A stretch of 64,000 bases of DNA from Naganishia liquefaciens (GCA_013423385.1 BLZA01000009.1:186001-250000), one strand, 5' to 3'. Counted from the stretch's first letter, positions 47,504 to 59,202 are shown. The notes: generated by a model from the letters alone, not told the origin. A program made the numbers and translations.

Positions 47504-50500
47504 ATGGAAGAGATACGCCTCCTCAACGATGCACTTGGGTGCGTATATCTGCCCTGCTGCGTCGATCCGCACTGACATGTCCACCGCACAGCGTCGTCAA
47601 GGTCCAATCGGTGCAAATGAAACGTGCACTGGTGCGTAAGGCCTCCCCCAACCCTAGTCTTGCCTGCGATGACCTGCCCCGCGCTTCCGAGCTGATGAAC
47701 GAGGGTATATCTAGGATGCCGACCAGATTATGGATGCGTTAAAGTCCGCGTCGGCAATGTTGGCGGAATTACGGACCTCGTCGCTTACGCCCGTGAGTCG
47801 TCTCGTCCAGGGGATTCCAAAGTATCTTGTTGACTCAATGACGATATCTGAGGGTAGAAACAATACTACGAGCTCTGTCAGTCTCGAGGGCTGGACGAGT
47901 GGACCAAGTGCTGACCCTTTTGCGTAGACATGAGCGTGTTTGATACGATGAGGCATCTCAGCGTACGTTTCATCCCGCCCGGTTCGGCTCGATGGCTCAT
48001 GGATATGGCTGCAGAACTACCTCTACGACGCCCATGTCGCCGGTAAACACCACCTCGCAGACCTCTACGAACTCGTTCAATACGCCGGTTCGTTATTTGT
48101 ACCTTTTCCATCGGCAAATGATAGCTAGGCTGACTGTTCCGCAGGAAACATCGTGCCCAGGCTATACCTCATGATCACCGTTGGGTCCGTCTACATGTCC
48201 ATCCCCGAGGCGCCCGTCAAGGAGATTATGAAGGATATGATGGAGATGGCGCGCGGCGTCCAGCATCCGACACGGGGTCTGTTTCTGAGGCATTATTTGA
48301 GTGGGTTGACGAGGGATTACTTGCCGGTCGGTGAGAGCGATGGGTAAGTGCTCATGAGGGGTCCACCGGCGAGGGGAAGATTCGCTGAATTGGGGGTCCT
48401 CATGCAGACCCGGAGGAAATCTGCAAGACTCGATCGCTTTCGTATTGACCAACTTTATCGAGATGAACAAGCTTTGGGTCCGGCTGCAACACCAGGGTCA
48501 CTCGCGTGAGCGGGAAAAGCGCGAGTTGGAGCGAAAGGAATTGCGCATCTTGGTCGGGACGAACCTCGTCAGGTTGAGTCAGCTCGAGGGTGTGGATCTC
48601 GACATGTATGTCGGCGGGATCTTGCCGAGGGTGTTGGAGCAGATTGTCGGATGCAGGGATGTGATTGCGCAGGAATACCTCATGGAGGTGGTCATTCAGG
48701 TACGGTCGGGCCACTTTTCCCGACTGCTGCCATTGCTGACCCCTTCCGCCGCAGGTCTTTACCGACGACTTCCACCTGCACACCCTTGGTCCTTTCCTCT
48801 CTGCCACCGCCGCCTTGCATCCCCGGGTCAACATCAAGCAAATCGTCATCGCGCTCATTGACCGACTCGCGGCGTACGCTGCGCGAGAGGCCGAGGATGA
48901 AAACCCCGAGGAACGCCGAAGGGGGGAGGAAGAGGCCGCGCGCAGGCTGGTGGAGCGCGTGAAAGGTGCTAGAGCCGGGAAGAAGAGTGCCGAGGAGGTG
49001 CCCTCCGGGGGTGGGGGAGATGATGTCTGGGCCGCGGCGTCGACGTCGGCACCGGCAACGGCATCGGTGGCGGATGGCGAAGGAGGGGTCAAGCCCGAGG
49101 GTGAAGAAGCCAAAGTCGCTGCTGACGGTGCAAGCGAGGAAAAGGATGGATCGGCGCTGCCGACGCCGCTCGACAAGGGCAAGAGCAAGCAGGGCGCCGT
49201 GAAGAAGTTCCGCGGGATTCCCGAGGATGTCAAGCTGTTCGAGGTGTTTTGGCAGCAGGTCGTCCAGTTGATCAGGGTCAGTTGCGCGCGCAGTGACAAA
49301 GAAGCGGAGGGGCGGTATCTGACGCGTTATGCAGGCCCGACCGGATTTGAGCATTCAGGATATCTCGGCATTGCTGGTGTCGCTGATCAATCTCAGCTTG
49401 AGCTGTTACCCGGATCGATTGGAATACGTTGATCAGATCTTGGCGTTTGCGTCCGGCAAAGTGCAAGAGTACCAGAATAGGTGGGTTCTGTCGAGTGTGT
49501 TTTGCGAATTGCACTGACGCTGCGCAGTCCCGAGTTGCACACGCCTGCGACGACGGCCAATTTCCTGTCCCTTTTGCTCGCGCCGATCACGTCTTACGTA
49601 TCGGTCCTCACCCTTCTTGCCATCCCCAACTACATTCCCTTGCTGTCCATTCAGCCATTCACAACGCGCGCCTCGATCGGCCAGGCAGTCGTCGCGAGCG
49701 TTCTCAAAAACGGAACAGTCATGGAAACGGCCGAAGACGTCTCGGGCGTGCTCGGCTTGTGTGCCGTGCTGGTAAAAGACCAGAAAGAAAACCCACAGGC
49801 AGCCCAATCTGGGCAGATGGGACGTGGACAACGCACGGCAACGCAGACGCACATTACGCTGGCCGGCCAGGATCTGGCAGAGGAGCAAGGCTGGTTGGCA
49901 CGCATGGTACACCTTTTCCGATCGGATGATCTGGCGACGCAGTTCGAGGTGAGTGGGTCGAGCCGGATGATAGGCAGCGGCTGACCCGTGTACAGCTTTT
50001 GCAAGTCTCGCGCAAGATATTCGCCGAGGGTGGACAGAGAATACGGTATACGTTCCCGCCGTTGATCACTTCAGGTATCAAGCTCGCGAGACGATACAAG
50101 GCGCAAGAGAGCGAGGTGAGTTTTGGCGTCCGAGCGCATGGGACTCGGCTAATGCGCGCAGATCGAGGACTGGGAGAGCAAAGTATCCTCGGTGTTCAAG
50201 TTTGTGCATCAAGTCATCTCGGTACTTTACAACAAGGTCGAGGCATCGGACATTTGTTTGCGTTTGTTCCTGCTTGCCGCCCAGGTATCCGACGAATGCG
50301 GTCTTGAAGAATTGACGTATGAATTCTTCGTGCAAGCGTTTGTCATTTACGAGGAAAGCATCAGCGAGAGCAGAGCGCAGTTGCAGGCGATTGCGGCCAT
50401 CATTTCGGCACTTCAGACGTCTCGTGTCTTTGGCACCGACAACTACGATACGTTAATTACCAAGGCGGCATTGCACGGTAGCAAGTTGCTCAAGAAGCCG

Positions 50501-51143
50501 CATCAGGCGACGGCCGTATTTTATGCCAGTCACATGTGGTGGCAAGGTGAAGTTCCCGGCCGGGAAAAGGATGAACGCGTGAGTGAGCCGGAGATGAGAC
50601 AGGATTGTGCTGACGCGCCACCACAGCCCCTCTTCCGAGACGGCAAGCGCGTTCTCGAATGCCTGCAAAAATCGCTACGAATCGCCAGCTCGTGTATCGA
50701 CGAAGTGCAGAGCGTGCAGCTGTATGTGGCCGCGCTTGATCAGTACTTGTACTACTTTGAGCAGTTGGTCGAGGCGGTACGTTGTCGAGGGAGCGGGTGG
50801 GACCGTTGTATGCTGACGTCTTTGCAGGTAACGGCCAAGTATATCAACAGCCTCGTCGAGCTGATCACGAGCAACATTGATTTAATCCACGGCACCGATA
50901 CGCATCCGGCTTCGGCCGCCCCGCCAGGCTTGATCGATGGCGTGCACAGCCCGGATACGATTGTGCGGGTGAGTCGAGCCGCGGGCTCCCATTGGCTTAT
51001 GCTAAACCATGCAGCATTTCCGCAACACACTCGTCTACATTCAAGAGCGCAAGGATGCGCCGATCGAGGATGCCGACGAGCCGCGTCCCGATTGGGAGGC
51101 GGTGGATATTGCCGGCGCGTGTCTCAAGATGGGCTTGGCCTAG
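47504..51143 (+). CDS. VPS35: Vacuolar protein sorting 35 (retromer core)
   Basis: VPS35 is the scaffold of retromer, which returns cargo from endosomes to the Golgi or plasma membrane. The start at 47504 ([12 protein letters not shown]) is spliced at once to [13 protein letters not shown]. The PRLYLM motif that binds VPS26 is present in [16 protein letters not shown]. Alpha-solenoid blocks follow: [59 protein letters not shown] and [21 protein letters not shown] long acidic, alanine-rich insert (about 48890-49200) interrupts the solenoid. The C-terminal half that binds VPS29 has [50 protein letters not shown] and VFYASHMWW. It ends ACLKMGLA at 51143. About a dozen short introns are used. It converges on the DHODH gene. 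Confidence 0.97.
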
Positions 51144-51218
51144 TCGCCCAGGACTCGTTAGGATATTTGATATTTTCCAGTTGTCAGTTTAAAGCGTATT
51201 GTATACATTTACCCGCGT

Positions 51219-53120
51219 CTAGACGAGCCGCCGGTCGCCCTGTAGCACGGTATCCCTCCAGGACGGCTCGGGCAGAGGCGTCTCCAGCGCTGGGTGCGCA
51301 GGGGCGGGCTCGGGCGCCCGGTCGACCGTCTCCTGCACGGCCGCCATGAACGGCTTCAATACGCGCTGCACAGACGTCGCCTCTGCGTCGGGCACATCCT
51401 GGGCCTCTTGGAGCTGCTGTCTCGCCGCGGCCTTCATCGACCCAAACACTTGCTCGGAATCCGGCCGCGTCGCCGAAAGGGCAGCCAGATCGACGCCCTC
51501 TTGCGCGGCGAGATCTTCGAGCGGGATAAGGCTCAGGGAATCCAATGTCTCCCTTAGCCGCTCGGCCTCTTGTTTGAGCTCGGCCTCGACCTGCCCTACA
51601 CCTCGCTCGACCCATTTCGCCTGATTGAGCTTGACTTGCTCCCGCCACGTCGTGCCGCGGTCTTCAAGTCGCTCGGCGATCCCATCCTTGACCTGTCGCG
51701 CGAAACCGACGCCCGTGTAGCCGAACGCGGTGTAGGCTTGGACGAGCGTCGCACCGGCGTCGAGAAAGTCGAGGGCATCGGCGGCGTTTGAGATGCCGCC
51801 GCAGCCGATGAGGGGCGTCGAGGTCGGGAGGAGGGCACGCAGGGTTGTGAGTGCGAGGAGGGAGAGCGGCTTGACGGGTCGACCGGAAAGGCCGCCTGTT
51901 TCCGAGGCGTATGCTGAAGGGGGGCCGGTCAGCAAGTCAGCATGGAATATTAAATCGCGGCGGGGAAAGGACTTACAAGACTGGAGATCCAGTCCGGCGC
52001 GCTTGACGGTGGTATTACTGACGATCGCCCCGTCGACACGACTGGTCCTGATCGCGGCGGCGATATCCTCAATCTCCTGCTCATCGAGGTCCGGCGCGAT
52101 CTTGACCATAACCTTGGGCTTCAAGGCTTCCTCTACGCCGAGGTTATCACGCTCGGCAACGACCTCGGAAAGGAGCCGCGCGAGAAAGTCTTTGCCCTGA
52201 AGGCCGCGCAAGCCCGGGGTATTGGGTGAAGAGACGTTGATGACGAGGACGTCGGCGTATGGGCCGAGGAGACGCACGCCGGCGAGGTAGTCGGCGTTCG
52301 AGTCGGCAGGGGAGGTCTTGTTCTTGCCGAGGTTAACGGCGAGGAGACATCCAGGCCTGAGGGATCGCGGGAGGGCTGCGGGCGGCAATGGGTTCAGGGG
52401 CAGGGGTGAGGGAAAGAGCGAGGGATGCGTGTGTGCAAAGTCGCGGATCCGGGCTTGCAGTTGATGCAGGGCGTGTCGATGGCCGAGCGAGTTGAAGCCG
52501 TAGCGGTTGATGCATGCTTGATCTTCCTCGAGGCGGAAGAAGCGCGGTTGCGGGTTTCCGGGCTGGTGAGAGGTCAGCGCGGAAGGTGGTATGAAGGGAA
52601 TGAATGCGTACCTGTGCTTCCGGGGTGATGCTGCCGACTTCGACGTAGGCAAAGCCGAGATCGAACAGGCCTGTGCACGGGTTAGAAAAAAGAGTTGCAA
52701 CGCACATATCCGCCCGGCGGACCTACCATCAATCGCCCGAGCATCCTTGTCAAATCCGGCTGCCACACCCACCGGATTCTTCACTGGCTTGCCCCACATC
52801 TCGGCCCTGACGCTCTCGGCATCCACCCCACGATCCTTGGGCCTCGCCCACGCACCGAGACTCAACAATTCGACGGCAAGCTTGTGACTCGTTTCGGCAT
52901 CGGTACAGGCTCGAATGGCGGGCATGAGGACATGTTCGTGCAGCGCTGAGCGGGAGTCGTAGTAGTAGGCGATGAGGGCGAGGGTTGTCGCTGCGTAGAG
53001 GGTCGTGCGCAGAGCCGAGGGCAGGCGCGGGCGCGGGGTCGGACTCGGGCGGGAGGTGATGTAGGCGCGGGTGGCGATGCCCCGCGGCAATGTCCGCAGG
53101 GGACGGGCGAGGTGGAGCAT
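51219..53120 (-). CDS. URA9: Dihydroorotate dehydrogenase, mitochondrial quinone-dependent (class 2)
   Basis: This enzyme oxidises dihydroorotate to orotate with FMN and passes electrons to ubiquinone from the outer face of the inner mitochondrial membrane, the fourth step of pyrimidine synthesis. The start at 53120 gives a basic targeting leader (MLHLARPLRTLPRGIATR) and one membrane helix (TTLYAATTLALIAYYYD). The barrel reads PVGVAAGFDKDARAIDG, FDLGFAYVEVGSITPEAQ, INRYGFNSLGHRHAL and LAVNLGKNKTSP. The catalytic serine is in VINVSSPNTPGLRGLQGK. KVMVKIAPDLDE, GAIVSNTTVKR, LIGCGGISNAADALDF and VQAYTAFGYTGVGF follow. Three introns of length divisible by three are read through in the raw frame and must be removed. 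A C-terminal extension of about 140 residues after the barrel, rich in Glu and Gln and probably coiled, is unusual. The gene symbol follows the yeast naming of class 2 enzymes. Confidence 0.93.
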   Translation of the reverse strand: MLHLARPLRTLPRGIATRAYITSRPSPTPRPRLPSALRTTLYAATTLALIAYYYDSRSALHEHVLMPAIRACTDAETSHKLAVELLSLGAWARPKDRGVDAESVRAEMWGKPVKNPVGVAAGFDKDARAIDGRSAGRICALQLFFLTRAQACSISALPTSKSAASPRKHRYAFIPFIPPSALTSHQPGNPQPRFFRLEEDQACINRYGFNSLGHRHALHQLQARIRDFAHTHPSLFPSPLPLNPLPPAALPRSLRPGCLLAVNLGKNKTSPADSNADYLAGVRLLGPYADVLVINVSSPNTPGLRGLQGKDFLARLLSEVVAERDNLGVEEALKPKVMVKIAPDLDEQEIEDIAAAIRTSRVDGAIVSNTTVKRAGLDLQSCKSFPRRDLIFHADLLTGPPSAYASETGGLSGRPVKPLSLLALTTLRALLPTSTPLIGCGGISNAADALDFLDAGATLVQAYTAFGYTGVGFARQVKDGIAERLEDRGTTWREQVKLNQAKWVERGVGQVEAELKQEAERLRETLDSLSLIPLEDLAAQEGVDLAALSATRPDSEQVFGSMKAAARQQLQEAQDVPDAEATSVQRVLKPFMAAVQETVDRAPEPAPAHPALETPLPEPSWRDTVLQGDRRLV

Positions 53121-54150
53121 GGCGAGCGGCGTGGGATATGCGTGAGAAGAGCGAGCGAGCGACGGGCAGCTGCCATGGCATGTGTGCGGTATGGGTTCTT
53201 GTCGTTCTCGTCGGTGCGTCTCGCCGATCGGCAGCCATTTATGGCCATTTTATGGCATTTAGCGGCCATCAGGGCATCCCGCGTGCCGTTCATCATCCAT
53301 CACAGAAGACCGCTCCGGTCCCAGACGTCATATTACAGCCCTATACAATCGATCCCATCTATCAGTGTCCATCCCGAGCATGAGCATAAAGTGCTCCCCG
53401 CGCTCCGCCGTCTTGCCGATCAATCAGTCATTCCCGTGCAGCCGACACGGCACTCTCAACCGCTACATCCCGCCACATTCTCCCCCTCGGCAACTTGCTC
53501 CTGCGAGTCAAGTCCACTCAATAAGCCTTGCTTTCCTTCCTTTGCCTTTCTTTGCAATAGAGGGGAAAAAAGACCTACAGTGCATGTTCCGGTATCACGG
53601 GCCGTTCCGGATCATCCCTCGACGGCTCCACAAGATGCGTCACCTCGACTGCCGGTCCGTCTTTCCCGCACCTTTGGGGGTCAAGCAGTGTCAGCGCGAA
53701 GAGAGAGAGGCAAGAGCGAAGAGATGGGGTGCGCGTACTGCCGGAAGAGACGTTCCAGTGGCCAACATGTGATGCGGTCGTTGGAGGGGGAACATTCGTA
53801 TTGAGTGATGGTGAAGAGGCGGCATGGCGGGTGGGGTGGTGGTGGTGGTGGTGGTGGTGGTGGTGGGTCGGTCATGGTGCAGGTGGCCTGACGGTGTCCG
53901 AGGATGGATGGCGCTGATGGTTGATGAACTCTCGAGCAGGCTATACGATCTGAATCGATGGCGTCCAACTGCAACTCGCTCGACGACGGATTCCTCGATG
54001 ATTTCGCGCGTAAAATTCCCCATTTCCCCCGCGAATCTGGCGCCCCAATGCTCGCGTCATCTCCCCTTAACCCGTCTCCTTCCTTTCCCCCCTCATCCAG
54101 TCAGACCCACCCAGAGCCATCTCGCTCCTTGTGCCTGCATTCCATCAAGC
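53121..54150. other. Shared upstream region of DHODH and the SNARE gene
   Basis: About 1 kb lies between two divergent start codons. It holds a GGT microsatellite (separate entry) and pyrimidine-rich tracts near 53480-53560 and 54060-54115, of the kind often seen before fungal starts. Open frames here overlap in both directions and have no motif. I see no gene. Confidence 0.45.
53833..53868. repeat. GGT trinucleotide microsatellite
   Basis: About eleven GGT units form a simple repeat in the non-coding interval upstream of the SNARE gene. In other frames it reads as valine, tryptophan or glycine runs, which are artefacts. Confidence 0.9.
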
Positions 54151-55685
54151 ATGCCACCGACTACATCATCCCGCCTCACATCCACCGCCGCACTCATTCT
54201 CGAACGCACGCGCGTCGTTTCCCTCGGCTTGACGCCCTCGCCTGCCACAGACACCAAGATTGCTCGTGCGCTGCGGCAAGTGAGGGATGACCTGGCTGCG
54301 CAGCGTAAAGAGGCGTCAGAGGACGAGTGGAAGCGGTGGGAGGATCTGGTGGAGATGATGCGTGAAGACGATGTCGGGAGGACGCAGGTGAAAGGATTGG
54401 AGAGGCCCGTGGAGGTTGTGCCGCCGTACGTGAGGTTTATGGACCGTCTGCTTGGCACACGGGCCGTGGCTGATCGGATTTTGGCCACAGGGAAACGAGG
54501 TACAAGGACGATAATGATACGGAAGACGTCGAGGAAGGATACCGTAATCGAGAACCATTGCACGCTGACGAGCCGTACCGCGACGTAGAACCATCGCCGA
54601 CGAGCCCGGAGCCGCTTCTGCCCCTGACGAGTTCACATCAAGACAGACGGGCTCGCAGCTTTGATGCAGACTTGGAAGCTGGAGACGAACAGGACTTGAT
54701 GCTTCAACATCGTAATATCATCGACGGTACGCATCACCACTTCCCCACCTCTCATATACTGACGCCCCTCCCCCTTCCCCTGCAGACCAAGACGCCCGTC
54801 TCGCCCTGCTGAGCACAAGCATCACACGGCAAAACGACCTTTCCCTCGCAATAGGGCACGAACTGGACTTGCATCAAGAGATATTAGAGGAAACGGATGC
54901 GGCGATGGGATATACGCAGCGCGGGCTGGATAGAGCGGCGGGCAGGTTGCGCCGGGTGGCGGACGGGACACGGAATCACTGTGCGTTTTGTTTTCCTTCT
55001 TCTTCTCGGATGGGTGGGGAGCCCTTCGTTTTTGAGGTTCTGGCGCCGAGTGGCCATGGGATACCCTCTTGCGATATGCGTGCGCTAGGGCTTTCCGGTA
55101 CCGTTCGCAAGGTGTCTGTGGGGCTTTAGTCGGTCATTGCGCGAAACGTGCAGCGATTGGGCTCCCTGCGCCACATGCATTCGCTACTCCTGTTGGTCCA
55201 TGGCAAGTCCAGAACAAACATGCTAATCAATTACCCTTTCTTTCGCTGGACCCTTTCCTTTTCCTTTTCTAAAATCTCGCCATTTTGACATGAACGATAT
55301 TCCCAAACCCGCGTCCACAACCACGACCACGACGATCACCATCGCGATCACGATCACTATCACCACACCATCAATGGCCGATCCCACCGTCAACTGCCGC
55401 ATCACTCACGCGACCCCGTTCATTTTCATCCGCCTACACCACGCCGTCACACTCTGCGTATGATCGTGGTCGCGATCGACAAACGCATTCCATTCGCCCT
55501 CGTAATGTGACGCGGGATGTCGGTCGTTGGTCGCCGGTCGCCGTCCGGCGTAAACGCGTGTCGTCTTGTGGGGGGGTGGGGTTGCGTGTCCGGGTCGGGT
55601 GGGGGTTTGGGAGACAGTCAGTCTCGGGGTCATTGTGATTGCGATCCTTGTACTGCTCTTGCTGATCATCACGCTCAAGACATGA
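54151..55685 (+). CDS. SYN8: Qc-SNARE, Syn8/syntaxin-8-like
   Basis: This is a tail-anchored SNARE of endosomal or prevacuolar fusion. The start at 54151 gives MPPTTSSRLTSTAALILERT, and a helical N-terminus with RALRQVRDDLAAQRKEA. A 62- to 67-nt intron (donor GTACGTGAG at about 54427) joins VVPP to ETRYKDDNDTEDVEEGY. The second intron follows LMLQHRNIID and restores DQDARLALLSTSITRQNDLS, IGHELDLHQEILEETDAAMG and RAAGRLRRVADGTRNH, a full SNARE motif. The last intron is about 637 nt (54981-55617), far longer than any other here. It leads to SLGVIVIAILVLLLLIITL, a membrane anchor, ending KT at 55685. The residue at the usual zero-layer Gln position reads as His in my alignment. Confidence 0.8.
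54981..55617 (+). other. Unusually long intron in the SNARE gene
   Basis: The intron runs from GTGCGTTTTG to GGGAGACAG and is about ten times the length of its neighbours. It holds a region (55290-55560) open in several frames: one plus-strand frame is rich in Thr and Ile, another in Arg and Ser (SRSRSLSPHH). A G-run lies at 55568-55612. It may contain a skipped exon or nested small gene, but I could not support one. Confidence 0.5.
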
Positions 55686-56512
55686 AGAGCCCAGATCAGT
55701 GATTTTCATGGCTCAAAAGTGACTCTGCCAAAGCTACCGCTAAATGATGTCAGTCCTAAATGTTGGCTGTTTCAGGCGCATGCGAGTGGATCCCCTCTCA
55801 TGGAGAATTGAGCGGTTGCCGCAGATTAGCTCGCAGATACTTCAGCGAATGCGGAGTCACCTTGCGCTCGACTATTGAACCTGTCTCACAAATCGTGCAA
55901 ACGCCCCCGGAAACTTCTTAATGCTATGACGGCGTTGTTTTTTGAGCCAGATTCCCGAGAAATCCTCGCTATCATTAACTGGCGGTGATCAATTCTCAAC
56001 CTTGCAGGATCTTCTGGTTGAAGGCGTGTCGTCAGACTGGCCTGTTATGTGATTCAAGATCATTGAATATCGGGAAATCGCCCTATCGTTGGGACCCAAT
56101 TTTGAAGCAAAGATCCGCCGTCGATCATTAGTCCGTTTCAGAAAGCGCTCCTGCAGAAGGCCCTGCTAGACGTAACGGCTTTGGTGATACCCGGTTCGGT
56201 ATATCTCAACTGATGAATAGCTCTGCGCTGATGTCCTGCGAGCGAGAAAGATCTGTGGGAGTGTCCCAAACATTTATTGCGATAAGCCGATGTTTGGGGT
56301 CTCATTTGGGCTGAATCGTCGACGTGGAAGTTCAGCGAAACGCCACAAAATTTAATGTGATGTGTCTGTCTCGAATGTCGCTCTCGTTTCAATAGCCTTT
56401 TGAATCCCTATCCGGCTTTGCGATAAAGAGGGAGATGCGGATGGAAGTAGAGCAGGTTGGGGTACCTAGGTGGTTATCGACCGGAGATCAACATAACTAG
56501 GCTAGGAGCAGC
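55686..56512. other. Convergent intergenic region
   Basis: About 0.8 kb lies between the ends of the SNARE and CPL1-like genes. It is more AT-rich than the rest of the window, with short frames only. I see nothing in it beyond presumptive 3' UTRs. Confidence 0.45.
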
Positions 56513-58288
56513 TCAGCGCGAAACAACCTCTATACCGCGTTGAAGAACATTTTCCCAGAAGGACTCTTGACTTGTCGGTATCTCGATGCAGGTGTTGCCT
56601 ATCAGAGAAAACCCCTTGCGACAAGTCTCGACTAAGCATTCTCCTCGCAGACACTGTAGCGGCCAGCAGAAGCATTGGTTGGTGTCTGAATCTGGGTGTC
56701 ACGATGTCCCTTGCGTACCTGTACTACTTCAGCGCCTAAAATTTCCGTACAATCTCTGCCCGGCCGCGCTCCAGGTAAGGGGTATACGCATCCACCGCCT
56801 TGGGAGGAGAAAAGAGGGTAGGACAGTCAGTAGGTAAACAGGTATCTGAGGCAGACGCTTGATGTGCCCGTGTCCATACGTACATGATTCGATGTCAGTC
56901 TGCGTGATGAGACACTCATAAAGATGACCTCTACGACGCAGTGCGCCATTGGAGCTGATGGGACATGCTTCGTAACCCTGAGGACAAGTCGTCTTCAACA
57001 TATGTCGCTTCCGCAAACCTCCAGTCGCGCACGGCGTGCCCAAAGGGACGCAGCGGGGAGCATCATCGCCACAAAGAATGAATCCAGGATTGCAGACTAG
57101 ATAAGCCAAGCGCGTGAGTCGCCCGATCGGGAAGTCCGAAAAGAAGGATCATCTTACTGAAGGCACAATCTCCGCCGCAGATTGGGGTGAAGTCGTTGGC
57201 TGGATAGGGGCAAGCTGTACTCCGTTGACTGAGCTGAAGGAAAAAGAATGTTAAATCTCTGATCCTCCAGCAGAGTTGTACTTACAATGTATAGTGTATT
57301 GGCTACGAGGATATCGCTCATGGCAGACGGGCAATCCAGCGCATCTTGATCGGTATACTGTCTTCCCAGCGCTGAATAAAAGTCTTGACACATTTGGTTT
57401 ATGCGAGGCGTCGTGTAGGTCCCCGACAACGCGGTTTCCAGTTGGACCTGAGAGTCGGATGTGAATTGACCGTTCTGCATGCACAGGCACATGCCATCGA
57501 TAGCAATCCCCTCATAAATCACGACGCCATCCACCGACAGCCGAGCTTGAACGGGAACAAAATCACAGATAGAGGTTGAGTCATCGAGGGGAGGCGGCGT
57601 AGGATCTGGGAAGATCGGCGTCGGCTTGTCCGTCGAAGACGGAGCGGCAGTGGTCGGAGCGGCGGTGGTCGGAGCGACAGTGGTCGGAGCGGCAGTCGCG
57701 CGTTCGTCGAGCTAAAAGGCGGCACAGGGTAGTGAGCGAGATGGAACGGATAGAGACACCGTCAGCCCTTACGAGGTAAAGTGTGTTCTCCCGTATGGCA
57801 GCGAGCATCACGGGCCGACAGATCGCTGCGTGCGCATCCGTCCACGGCCGATTTTGAGCGGCGTAGTATTCGATACACATCTGGTCGATGCGTGGTGCCA
57901 CAGCACTTCCAGTCAATGCGCTATCCAGCCGGGCGGAGGATTCGGGCGTGAACTCTGCATCCTGAATGCAGAGCCACATGCTCTCAATTGCTCTTCCCTC
58001 GTAAAGAACGTTGTTGGTCATCAAGTATGCCTCGATCGGAACGCGATCACAGATCGAATGCGGTCCAGCGAGGGGCGGCGTCTCGAGCACTGGCGGATCC
58101 GGAAGAACGACAGCAGTGATCCCAGTCTCATCTCTTCGAAAGTGTTCATTGGTTGTCTCCTGGACGCTTTCGTCAGATACTGCCTTGCCGTTGGGCTTGA
58201 CGTCGAATGGCAGCCATTGCACAGCTGTCACAGACGAGGTGATTGAACAGCAAATCAATGCTGTCGGAAGAGTCCTCAGAATCCTCAT
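56513..58288 (-). CDS. Secreted protein with two copies of an unnamed cysteine domain and a CPL1-like C-terminus
   Basis: This secreted, cysteine-rich protein has six exons (58288-57773, 57711-57286, 57233-57158, 57096-56884, 56798-56719, 56653-56513). The start at 58288 gives a signal peptide (MRILRTLPTALICCSITS); an upstream in-frame ATG at 58447 lacks one. Domain copy 1 runs from SICDRVPIEAYLMTNN to ENTLYL and copy 2 from SICDFVPVQARLSVDG to ANTLYI, about 95 residues each. They are joined by a mucin-like linker (APTTVAPTTAAPTTAAPS). The tail reads ACPYPANDFTPICGGDCAFI, CNPGFILCGDDAPRCVPLG, CPQGYEACPISSNGALRRRG, LYECLITQTDIESC and CLRGECLVETCRKGFSLIG. This is the arrangement of CPL1-like proteins of basidiomycetes. 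Function is unknown; a role at the cell surface or in host contact is a guess. Confidence 0.8.
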
Positions 58289-59202
58289 TGTGGCGAGAGA
58301 TGAGACAGCCGCTGTTCGAAGTGAAATTGGATCTATTCGACAGTCTAAGCAAGTGCGCAAGAGCTTTATACGATAGACTCCGAATGAGCTCGTACCGCAC
58401 TGCGATTCAGACTCGAAACTTACCGCTGCTAGACTCCGGTGCTTCACATGAGATTGACGGTCTGCGTCTGTGGCAAGCTCGCCTCACAGCTCGCTCCTTG
58501 GTTGCTTTCTCGAATCCATCAAGGCCAGAAAAGCTAGATGTAAAGCTTATTCCCCTCCCCTTCCCATTTGACTTGCGGAGTTGTCGAGAGCCGGGTCCCA
58601 CATTCGTTTTGCCTGCGTAGAGCTCATAGAAGTGAACTGACTGCTGAAGTGGCTTGATCTAGTAAGTCAGCGCGCACGGACTGAGAAGAGACAGACCTTC
58701 TTGGTTATTGTGAGATCGGTGCAAGACTTCAGAAACCATGATGCCCTCCGCGATGAACGGTTCGCCTGTGTTCTGCCAGCCGTTCTGCCTGTAGAGTCTG
58801 GGCTATTGCTCCGATTCCTGTCGGCGTGAAAGATCCGCCCGCTTACTGCAAACGACTCCGATTTTGCTCTATCTCACATGCTACGAGACTTTCTATGCTC
58901 ACTTCCATATAGCTCATTTGCTGAACAATAGATTGGATGAGCTACTGACAATGATAAGCTGCAAAAAATAAGCGAATGAAGCTTAATAAGCCTAGAAAAG
59001 CTCCTGGAAATCAGCTCTAATTTCCTTGAACACGTTAGCTTATGTGACTCGGAATTCGCTAGTCTTGTGTCATGGTCGAAGAGCGTGGAGCAGCTCTTGT
59101 GGGTAAGCCTGCTGAGCTGCTAGCTGTTAAGCTGCTGAGCTTGTTGAGCTCGTTGTCATTTTTCACAGTCACTATTTTTTGTGGAGCTAATAAGAATTAG
59201 GC
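58289..59202. other. Upstream region of the CPL1-like gene, gene-free
   Basis: About 0.9 kb has no frame of note beyond shadows of the upstream leader of the CPL1-like gene. It includes a patch rich in AGCTGCTGAGCT-type short inverted motifs (59070-59155). It is AT-richer than the left half of the window. Confidence 0.4.
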
